64,000 nt of DNA from the NCBI RefSeq assembly GCF_028368975.1, contig NZ_JAQNDM010000002.1, positions 186,001-250,000 on the forward strand, given 5' to 3'. The stretch comes from Stigmatella ashevillena (GTDB lineage Bacteria > Myxococcota > Myxococcia > Myxococcales > Myxococcaceae). Of this stretch, positions 19,228 to 26,859 are shown one piece after another. The notes beneath the pieces are model-generated. The model was not told where the DNA came from and did not search any database. It worked only from the letters and a program-made list of their open reading frames with translations. Both the position numbers and the translations under genes were made by a program. The number at the start of each line of letters is the position of its first letter. Position 1 is the stretch's first letter.

Positions 19228-20844
19228 TCAGTTGATCTTCGCCAGCCGGTTCCGGTCGTTGAGGAAGTCCTCGACGCCCTGAGCGATCGACTGGGCCACG
19301 GTGTCCTGGTACTCCGGCGAGGCCAGCCGCTTCTCGTCCTCGGCGTGGGACAGGAAGGCCGTCTCGACGAGGATCGCCGGCATCTTCGCTCCCAGCAGCA
19401 CGTAGAAGAGGGCCTCCTTGGTGCCCAGATCCCGGGTGCCCTTGAAGTCCTTGGACAGCTGGCCCACGAGGCTCTTCTGCACCTGGGAGGCCAGGCGCGT
19501 GGACTCGCCCGTGTTCGCCTTGGTGGCCAAGTCCGCCAGGATGAACTGCAAATCGCTGATGCCCTTCTCGGTGGTGGCGTTCTCGCGCGCGGCGAGGCGG
19601 ATGGAGTAGCGATCCGAGGAGAGGTTCAAGGTGTACGTCTCCACCCCGCGCAGCTTGCGGTTGGTGGCGGAGTTGCAGTGGATGGAGATGAAGAGATCGC
19701 CCCGGGCCTCGTTGGCGAAGGCCGCCCGGTCCTCCAGCCGAACGTAGCGGTCCTCCTCGCGCGTGAGGAGCACCTCCAGGCCGCGCTCCCGAAGCTCGGC
19801 GGCGAGCTTCAGAGAGATGGCGAGCGTGATGTCCTTCTCGCGCGTGCGATCATGGCCGATGGCGCCGGTGTCATGGCCCCCGTGGCCTGGATCAATCACG
19901 ACCCGGCGCACCTTGAGGCCGAGCTGCTCGACGAGCGTCAGCTCCGTCTGGCGCGACATCTTCGCCGCGCTCTTGAGGCGCGTCTCGGACATGAGCTTGT
20001 CGAGCGAGGCCGTGGCGGGCGCGGCCGGTGTCTCGGCCACGGGCTTGGGCTGCGGCGCGCTGGGCTTCGGCGGGGCGACGGCGACGGCGGGCGGGGAGGC
20101 CGGTGGGGCGGTGACGGGCGCGGGAGTCGGCGGGGCGGAAACAGGCGCGGGGGCCGGAGACACGGAGGCCGTGGCCGGAACCGTGGGCTCGGACAGCTTC
20201 ACCGGGACGACGATGGGCTCCGGCGCGGGCTTGGGCGTGCTCGCCTTCGAAATGGCATCCACCAGCGAAGGCGTGGACGGGTCCGGGCGGGAGACGGGGG
20301 CCTCGGCCACCGCGGGCGCGGTCGGCTTGCGCGCGGGCGGCGCCTTGGCCGCGGGCAGCGAGGCGAGCAGATCCTTGATCTCGCGGCTCCGGTCTCCCTT
20401 GGAGGTGACGGCGAGGCTGTCCGTCAGCACCCGGCGGGCGGCCTCGGGCTGATCCTGGCGCTCCAGGTAGATGCGCGCCAGGTAGAAGGCCGCGTCATCC
20501 GCGAGCCGGTGCCGGGGGTGGGACTCCATCAGCTTCGTGTAGTCGGTGACGGCCGCCTGCTGATCCTCCGGCAGGAAGGAGATGCGGCTGAGCTCATTCA
20601 TCAGCTCGCCCGCCGTGAAGAGCGCATCCGGGGCGCGCGTGCTCTTGGGGTGCTCGCTGGCCACGGCCTCGAACCGGTGGGCCACGCTGAGCCAGTGGTG
20701 GCGCAGCTTGCGCCGGGCGGCGTCGCCCTTCAGGGCGTAGTACGCCGTCCGCGCCTCTTGGTAAGCGGTCTCGGCCACATCCTGTTTCGCCGCGGCGGCA
20801 ACACTCGACAGCAGCAGGAGGCAGAGAACGAGCCGGGTGCGCAT
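19228..20844 (-). CDS. N-acetylmuramoyl-L-alanine amidase (Amidase_3, AmiC-like)
   Basis: A 538-residue exported protein that cleaves the bond between MurNAc and L-Ala in peptidoglycan, acting in daughter-cell separation or wall turnover. A signal peptide (about 1-22) is followed by a TPR-like helical region (about 25-160), a Pro/Ala-rich linker (about 165-290) and the zinc amidase domain (about 310-535). Zinc and catalytic residues appear in 'VVIDPGHGGHDTGA', 'ITLAISLKLA', 'ISIHCNS' and 'AILVETAFLSH'. The usual AMIN domain is replaced by TPR-like repeats, as in other myxobacterial amidases. ATG 20844 was chosen over an upstream ATG because GGAGG precedes it and it opens the signal peptide. 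Confidence 0.9.
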   Translation of the reverse strand: MRTRLVLCLLLLSSVAAAAKQDVAETAYQEARTAYYALKGDAARRKLRHHWLSVAHRFEAVASEHPKSTRAPDALFTAGELMNELSRISFLPEDQQAAVTDYTKLMESHPRHRLADDAAFYLARIYLERQDQPEAARRVLTDSLAVTSKGDRSREIKDLLASLPAAKAPPARKPTAPAVAEAPVSRPDPSTPSLVDAISKASTPKPAPEPIVVPVKLSEPTVPATASVSPAPAPVSAPPTPAPVTAPPASPPAVAVAPPKPSAPQPKPVAETPAAPATASLDKLMSETRLKSAAKMSRQTELTLVEQLGLKVRRVVIDPGHGGHDTGAIGHDRTREKDITLAISLKLAAELRERGLEVLLTREEDRYVRLEDRAAFANEARGDLFISIHCNSATNRKLRGVETYTLNLSSDRYSIRLAARENATTEKGISDLQFILADLATKANTGESTRLASQVQKSLVGQLSKDFKGTRDLGTKEALFYVLLGAKMPAILVETAFLSHAEDEKRLASPEYQDTVAQSIAQGVEDFLNDRNRLAKIN

Positions 20845-20953
20845 GGGGCCTCCAGGAGACACAGGGAGTTACCGCTACAGACGTGTGTCATGAGCCCACC
20901 CCACCCGCAACTTTTCGGTCCTCCCGCCCTGCCCTCCCCGGCCCTGCCGCGGA

Positions 20954-21718
20954 TCAGCGGATCCACCCCAACGTGCGGGCCAGATCCTCGTCAATCACAC
21001 GCACCCAGCGGGGCTGCCGGGGCACCACGGCGGCCAGCACCTTGTCGCCATTGCGGACCGGCGCTCGGCCGGGACGGGCCCGGGCCTGGACGGCGTGTTT
21101 CACGTCCTGCCGCCAATACGTGGCGGGGAAGACGACTTCCTTGCGCGTTTCGGGCAGGGGGCCCTCCGGGGTGAGCCATACCAGCGCGCCCAGGCGCAGC
21201 GGCTCCACCTCCGCCCGCAGGGTGCGGCGCAGCTCTCGGAGCAACAGGGCCAGGGCCCCCAGCACTCCCACCCCCAGCGCCCACGGCAACAGGTGCACCG
21301 CGCCGGCACGGCCCCGGGTGAAGCGCGCCTCGCGGGGGCGATCCGGCTGCGACGGGTCCACGAGCAGCAGCACTTCCGCCCCATGGCCGAGCCCCTCGGC
21401 ATACTCGGCGGTGGTGCGCACCTCCCCTGCGGAGTACTGCACGCCCTTGTGGCTGTAGAGCACCTCCAGGGTGGCCTCCGCGTCCGCCCGCTCCTCGCGA
21501 GGGGGGAGCCTCACGCCTGCAATCAACCCCCGGACTTCCTGGGCCTGGGAGAGGAAGGCGCTCTCCCTCAGGAAGAAGCGCCCCACCCCGGCCGCGCCCG
21601 CGCCCAGCACCGCGATGAGCCCCAGCCCCAAGGCAAGCGTCTTCAGCAACCGCCCGATGGCGCCGGGAACCTGGGCGAACCGGACCGGGCGAGGCGCATG
21701 GGGAATGACGAACTGCAC
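20954..21718 (-). CDS. DUF3592-type membrane protein
   Basis: A 254-residue protein with two membrane segments: 'LLKTLALGLGLIAVLGAGAA' near the N-terminus and 'LLPWALGVGVLGALALLL' near residue 170. The extracytoplasmic part between them carries 'EVLYSHKGVQYSAGEVRT' and 'VLLLVDPSQPDRPREARF', the pattern of DUF3592 proteins (unknown function). The cytoplasmic tail is basic. The frame opens earlier (21826), but GTG 21718 has AGGAG about 10 bp upstream and the preceding codons look non-coding. It lies divergent to the large kinase gene; the promoters of both must lie in 21719-21873. Confidence 0.7.
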   Translation of the reverse strand: MQFVIPHAPRPVRFAQVPGAIGRLLKTLALGLGLIAVLGAGAAGVGRFFLRESAFLSQAQEVRGLIAGVRLPPREERADAEATLEVLYSHKGVQYSAGEVRTTAEYAEGLGHGAEVLLLVDPSQPDRPREARFTRGRAGAVHLLPWALGVGVLGALALLLRELRRTLRAEVEPLRLGALVWLTPEGPLPETRKEVVFPATYWRQDVKHAVQARARPGRAPVRNGDKVLAAVVPRQPRWVRVIDEDLARTLGWIR

Positions 21719-21873
21719 GGTGGGGGGGCTCCTGGTGCCTGCCCTTTGGGTGTCCAGGGGCAGCGGATATGCCCTCCAGTCTAGCCTGAGTTTCCACCCT
21801 TCAATACTTGCCTTGGCCCCGGCCATCCTCAGATTGGTTGGAACGCACGAGACCCTCCGTGCTCGCTGCGGGG

Positions 21874-24800
21874 ATGGGGATGCAGAACAACTCGGACGAT
21901 GACTCGGACTTCGACGACGCGCTGATTCGCGAAGTGGCCCGGTCGCCTCCGCCGCTGCCCCTGCCAGGCGTGGGGGAGCACCTGGGCGGGAAGGACGGTC
22001 AGCGGTTCGAGATTCTCGCCCCCCTGGGCGTCGGGTCCATGGGACAGGTCTTCCGGGCGTGGGATCAGGAACTCCGGCGGGTGGTGGCCCTCAAGTTCAT
22101 CCAGCCGCACGAGGCGCTGGGGGAGGCGCCGCTGCGCACCCTGCTGCGCGAGGCGAGGGCCATTGCCCAGCTCGACCACGAGAACATCGTCCGCGTCTTC
22201 GACATGTCCGAGTGGAGCGGCCGGGGTTGGGAGCCGCGCGTCCCGTTCTTGATCATGGAGTGTTTGCAGGGAGAGTCATTGTCCGCATTGCTGTCGCGGG
22301 GGCGGCTTCCCCTGGGCCGAGCCCTGGAGATCATGGTGGGCATCGCCGCGGGGTTGGCGCATGCGCATGAGCACCAGGTCATCCACCGGGATCTCAAGCC
22401 CAGCAACGTCTTCATCAACCAGCGAGGGATCGCGAAGCTGCTCGACTTCGGCCTGGCCCACCTGTTGTCCTCGGGCCCCTCCGCGTTGCCTCACCTACCG
22501 TCGGCCGGCACACCGGTCTACATGGCTCCGGAGCAATGGCAGGGAGAGGCCCAGGACGAGCGCACCGACATCTGGGCCGCGGGGGCCGTTCTCTACGAGA
22601 TGCTCACCGGTGAGCCCCCCTACCCCCACAGCACCTCCTTGGATGATCTGCGCGCGCAGGTGGCTTCCCCCGAGCCCGTTCCTTCCGTCCGGGGACGGAA
22701 CCCAGAGCTTCCGCAGGAAGTGGAGCAGCTGCTGGCCACGGCGTTGGCGAAGGAGCCCGCGAGGCGCTTTCCCACGGCACAGGAGTTGGGAGAGGAGCTG
22801 CGGGAGCTGTCGGATCGTTTCGGCCACCGGCCGGAAGTTCATCGGCCCAGCGCCCCCGAGCGCCGTCAAGTGACCCTGGTGTCCTGCGCCTTGTCCGGGC
22901 TGGCGCTCGGTCCGGAAAAGCTGGACGCGGATGATCTGGGAGAGTTGGAGGAGGCGTTCCTCCAGTGCTGCGAGGAAATCATTCAGCGCCACGGCGGCAC
23001 CATCGCCCTGTACCTCGGTGATGAGGTGCTGGCGTGCTTTGGCTACCCCGTGGCCCGTGAAGAGGACACGGAGCGTGCGGTGCGCGCGGGGCTGGAGCTG
23101 ATCCGGGAAGTCCCCCCTGCCCTCCAGCGGCAGCGGGCGGCGTTGCCTCTGGGGACGCTGGCCGTGAAGGCCGGGATCCACACCGGCAAGGTGGCCCTGC
23201 GGGCCCGGCTCCGGGAGCACCAGGGCGGAATGCTCATCATCCATGGCGAGGCGCTCCGGGCCGCCTCGTGGGTGGCAAGCCAGGCCGAGCCCGGCATGCT
23301 GCTCGTCAGCCAGAGCACCTGGGCGCTGGTGCGCGGGGCCTTCGAGGCCCGGTCCGCGGGTTCCCGCTTCTTCGAGAGCCTGTCGGATCCCCGGCAGTTG
23401 GGGCTCTACCGCGTGCTCCAGGAGCGTCCCTCGGAGTTCCGGTTCGACCGGGTGCTCGCCGCCGGAGGCCTCACGCCCCTGGTGGGCCGGAAGCGGGAGC
23501 TGCGGCAGTTGCTGGAAGCCTGGGAGCAAGCGCGACATGGCCACGGGTCGCTCGTCCTCGTCAGCGGGGAGGCCGGTATCGGCAAGTCCCGCCTCATCCA
23601 GGAGCTGCTCGCGCACCTGAACCTGGAAGAAGCCGTCTACTACCAGAGCCAGTGCTGGCCGCAATTCAGCGCCAGCGCGTTTCACCCCATCGTCGAGATG
23701 CTGCGTCGGCGGATGCCCGAGGACCCTCTGTCCGGCCTGATCGCGGAGCACGCGTACCTCCTGGGGGCCCTTCTCGAGGTGCCCGTCCCCGGAGCGCCGC
23801 TGCGGCCCCCGCTCTCCCGGGAACGGTGGAAGGAAGGAACGCTCCAGGCCCTGCTGACCCTGTCGCTGCGAACGGCCCGCGAGCACCCGGTGCTGGCCCT
23901 CATCGAGGACGTGCACTGGGCCGATCCGTCCACCTTGGAGTTTCTCGGCCTCGTTCTCGAGCACGTGGAGCGGGAGCGGCTGCTCATCGTGCTCAGTGCG
24001 CGGCCCGACTTCCGGCCGGCCTGGCCCCCTCGCCCCTGGCTGCACCGGATGGTGCTGGACCGGCTGCCCGCGGAGCTCACCGCCCGGATGGTGCGGGAGG
24101 CGGCCCGAGGCCGGATGCTGCCCGAGGAGACGGTTCAACGGCTGGCGCTGAAGACGGACGGAATCCCCCTCTTCGTCGAGGAGATGACGCACATGGTGCT
24201 GGAGCGGGCGCCCAGTGGAGAGGTGCCCACCATCCGGGAGGGGGCCGCCATTCCAGCCTCCCTCCACGAGCTGCTGCTGGCGCGGTTGGACCTGCTGCCT
24301 TCGAGGCAACGGATCCTCGCTCAGGTCTGCGCGGTGGTGGGGCGTGGCATGGCGCTGTCCCTGCCCGCCGCCGTGTTGCAGCGGGATGAGGCGGGGGTGC
24401 GGCGAGACTTGGAGGGGCTGGTGGCGGCGGGGCTCCTCCAGCCCCAGGGGGCGGGCTGGGAGGCGGGCTATCAGTTTCGCCACGTGCTCTTGCAGGATGC
24501 GGCCCTGCACTCGCTGCCGCGCAGCACCCGCCGGGAATACCACCGTCGCATCGCGGAGGTCCTCGCGGAGCGCTTCCCGGACATGGTGGCGCTTCAGCCC
24601 GAGGTGCTCGCCCACCACGCCACGGAGGCGGGGGAGTACGCACAGGCCATTCGCTCCTGGTACCGGGCCGGGCAGCTCGCGAGTCTGCGCTCCGCCAACC
24701 CGGAGGCCGTCAGCCACTTCCAGCGGGCATTGAAGCTGCTCCGGTCCCTGCCGGACGCGAACCAGCGGGCCTCGGAGGAACTGGAGCTGCTCATCGCCCT

Positions 24801-25836
24801 GGGCACGCCGCTGGCCCAGATGCAGGGGTACCGCTCGCCCGACGTGGAGCGCATCTACGCGCGGGCACGGGCGCTCTTCCAGCAGGTGGGAGAGGCCCTG
24901 CCCCAGCTTGAGCTCTCCTACTGGGGGCCTTTCGCCTATTACTTCTCGCGGGGAGAGTATTCCCAGGCGCACGAGCTGGCCGAGCGGCTGGTGGACCTGG
25001 GCCGACGCCAGAACCATCAGGAACTGCTCGCCCTGGGCCACCGGATGATGGCCTCCATCCTCTTCATCTGGGGGCAGATTCCTGCGGCGCTGGAGCACAT
25101 CCTCCAGGCACTGGAGAACTCCCACTTCGAGCTCGCCCAGCACCAGCAGCTGGCTGAGAAACACTGGGTCAATCCGCGCGTCATGGCCCTGGCCTTCGGC
25201 GCCATGGTGCTCTCCGTGATGGGCCGGGACGAGGAGGCCCAACGCTTCAGCCACGAGGCGCTCCAGCTCTCCCAGCGCATCGGCCACCCGCACACCACCG
25301 CCAGCGCGTTGACCTACGTCACCGTGGCCTGTCACCTGCGTCGGGATGTGGAGGGGGCCTTGAAGTGGGCGGATGAGGCCATCGCGTTGGCGAGCGAGCA
25401 CGGCTTCCCGGCATGGCAGCTCTGGTGCACCCTGGTGCGCATCTGGGCCCTGTCCGAGCGGGGCCATGCCCGCGAGGGGCTGGAGCTCATGCGCGAGGGC
25501 ATCTCACGCTGGGCGCGTCTGGGCATCCGCGCGGGGCTGTACCAGCACAACCTCGGCCTGCTGGCGGAAATGCACTTGAAGCTGGGAGAGCCCCGGGAGG
25601 CGCTGGAGTTGCTGCTCCCGGCGCTGCACCGGCCGGAGACGGGCGAACACTTCTATGAGGCCGAGCTGATCCGGCTCCGGGGAGAGGCCCTGCGAGCGCT
25701 GGGGCGGGAGGAGGAGGCCCGGGGGTGCTTCCGGCAGGCCCTCCGGATCGCCCACTCGCAGGAGGCCCACGCCTTCGAGCAGCGCGCACGGGAGGCCCTG
25801 GGCGGGCTCTCTGAAGGGGCCTCCCCTTCTTCCTGA
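21874..25836 (+). CDS. Ser/Thr kinase - cyclase-like - AAA ATPase - TPR signalling protein
   Basis: A soluble protein of about 1,320 residues. The kinase domain (about 45-315) is complete: 'GVGSMGQVF', Lys in 'ALKFI', 'HRDLKPSNV' near 171, 'LLDFGLAH' and 'YMAPEQW'. A class-III cyclase-like domain (about 327-510) follows, but its first metal Asp is replaced ('VTLVSCALSGLA' where A/C-D-I/L is expected), while 'LYLGDEVLACFGYP' keeps the second. The ATPase domain (about 535-810) has Walker A 'GEAGIGKSR' and Walker B 'LALIEDVHWADPS'. TPR-like helical repeats fill the C-terminus. The plan is that of MalT/STAND-like signalling switches. The start is uncertain (21859, 21874 or 21880). It converges on the DUF5995 gene with 8 bp between stops. 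Confidence 0.85.
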   Translation: MGMQNNSDDDSDFDDALIREVARSPPPLPLPGVGEHLGGKDGQRFEILAPLGVGSMGQVFRAWDQELRRVVALKFIQPHEALGEAPLRTLLREARAIAQLDHENIVRVFDMSEWSGRGWEPRVPFLIMECLQGESLSALLSRGRLPLGRALEIMVGIAAGLAHAHEHQVIHRDLKPSNVFINQRGIAKLLDFGLAHLLSSGPSALPHLPSAGTPVYMAPEQWQGEAQDERTDIWAAGAVLYEMLTGEPPYPHSTSLDDLRAQVASPEPVPSVRGRNPELPQEVEQLLATALAKEPARRFPTAQELGEELRELSDRFGHRPEVHRPSAPERRQVTLVSCALSGLALGPEKLDADDLGELEEAFLQCCEEIIQRHGGTIALYLGDEVLACFGYPVAREEDTERAVRAGLELIREVPPALQRQRAALPLGTLAVKAGIHTGKVALRARLREHQGGMLIIHGEALRAASWVASQAEPGMLLVSQSTWALVRGAFEARSAGSRFFESLSDPRQLGLYRVLQERPSEFRFDRVLAAGGLTPLVGRKRELRQLLEAWEQARHGHGSLVLVSGEAGIGKSRLIQELLAHLNLEEAVYYQSQCWPQFSASAFHPIVEMLRRRMPEDPLSGLIAEHAYLLGALLEVPVPGAPLRPPLSRERWKEGTLQALLTLSLRTAREHPVLALIEDVHWADPSTLEFLGLVLEHVERERLLIVLSARPDFRPAWPPRPWLHRMVLDRLPAELTARMVREAARGRMLPEETVQRLALKTDGIPLFVEEMTHMVLERAPSGEVPTIREGAAIPASLHELLLARLDLLPSRQRILAQVCAVVGRGMALSLPAAVLQRDEAGVRRDLEGLVAAGLLQPQGAGWEAGYQFRHVLLQDAALHSLPRSTRREYHRRIAEVLAERFPDMVALQPEVLAHHATEAGEYAQAIRSWYRAGQLASLRSANPEAVSHFQRALKLLRSLPDANQRASEELELLIALGTPLAQMQGYRSPDVERIYARARALFQQVGEALPQLELSYWGPFAYYFSRGEYSQAHELAERLVDLGRRQNHQELLALGHRMMASILFIWGQIPAALEHILQALENSHFELAQHQQLAEKHWVNPRVMALAFGAMVLSVMGRDEEAQRFSHEALQLSQRIGHPHTTASALTYVTVACHLRRDVEGALKWADEAIALASEHGFPAWQLWCTLVRIWALSERGHAREGLELMREGISRWARLGIRAGLYQHNLGLLAEMHLKLGEPREALELLLPALHRPETGEHFYEAELIRLRGEALRALGREEEARGCFRQALRIAHSQEAHAFEQRAREALGGLSEGASPSS

Positions 25837-25844
25837 GGCCCTCT

Positions 25845-26753
25845 TCAGAAGGGCCGTTGCAGGAGGTGGTGCGAGGCACGCTGGGCGCGGATGCCGCCGG
25901 CGCGTTCCTGCTCCAGCAAGGGGGCTTTGTACCGCCAGTCCCTCAGGCGGCCGTCCACGCGCCAGACCATGCGGTTCAGGGCGCTGCCCTGGGAGATGAC
26001 CTCGGCGATCTGGAGGGACTCCCAGTCCAAACGCTTCTCCACCTTGTGGCGCTCCTCCGAGGTGCGCGCCGACAGGAGGGCCAGCACGTTGTGCCAGACC
26101 CGGTCCCGGTAGGACCGGAGCCCCGTGAAGGTGAGCAGCTCGTCCAGCTTGCCGAACAGGTCGCTGAAGATCCGGATCCCTCCCCCGAACTCCCTCGCCA
26201 GCACCGTCTGAATCTTCGGGATGCAGCGCATGAGGATATTGTTGATCTGGTCGTGATCGAACCTCCGGCGGGCCAGCCGCTCGGGGTTCAGGTACTCGCC
26301 TCCCTCGCGGAGGAGCGCGTGAATGCCGAAGGCCAGGTCGTAGTTGATGTGCGCGTTGATGCCGAGCATCAGGTTCTCGATGACGCTCGAATGCGCCTCT
26401 CCCGCCAGGGCATGCGCCCGCTTCCACGCTTCACAGGCGGGGGCCTTCAGGGAGGAGAAGTAGAGTCGGCTGAACCGGGCCGCGACTTCATCCACCCACT
26501 CGCCATCGAAGAAGATGGGCTGTTGGTAGTCGCCCTCCCCGTGGATGGCCGCACGCACCTCCGTGGTCATGATGTAGTAGGCGCGCAGGAAGATCGCTCG
26601 GCTGTCCCTGCGTGCGTAGAAGTGCTCGAGTTGCTGGCGCATGCACAGCAGCGTCTCGCCGGTGGTGCGAGGGCTCCGCTGCTGAATGCGCTCTTCGGGG
26701 GTCTCCAGGGACTCCGACTCATGCGCCCTGGCGGCGATAAAAATGTCTGCCAT
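25845..26753 (-). CDS. DUF5995 family protein
   Basis: A 302-residue soluble, helix-rich protein. Motifs include 'FYARRDSRAIFLRAYYIMT', 'FFDGEWVDEVAARFSRLYF' and 'INAHINYDLAFGIHALL', plus 'RVWHNVLALL'. This histidine-containing all-helical pattern is that of DUF5995, a family of unknown function found in actinobacteria and myxobacteria. The I-N-A-H-I-N-Y-D-L motif and the later W-H could form a metal site, by analogy only. ATG 26753 follows GGAGGAAGG. It lies 100 bp downstream of mutS on the same strand and could be read from its transcript. Confidence 0.75.
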   Translation of the reverse strand: MADIFIAARAHESESLETPEERIQQRSPRTTGETLLCMRQQLEHFYARRDSRAIFLRAYYIMTTEVRAAIHGEGDYQQPIFFDGEWVDEVAARFSRLYFSSLKAPACEAWKRAHALAGEAHSSVIENLMLGINAHINYDLAFGIHALLREGGEYLNPERLARRRFDHDQINNILMRCIPKIQTVLAREFGGGIRIFSDLFGKLDELLTFTGLRSYRDRVWHNVLALLSARTSEERHKVEKRLDWESLQIAEVISQGSALNRMVWRVDGRLRDWRYKAPLLEQERAGGIRAQRASHHLLQRPF

Positions 26754-26859
26754 GGTGTTCCTTCCTCCGCTCCCGAGAAGACAGAGAAGGAAGGTGGCAC
26801 CTGTGACACGCGGGCGGCGCCTGCCACGGGACGAGGCCTCAGGCGCTCGCCCTCACGCC

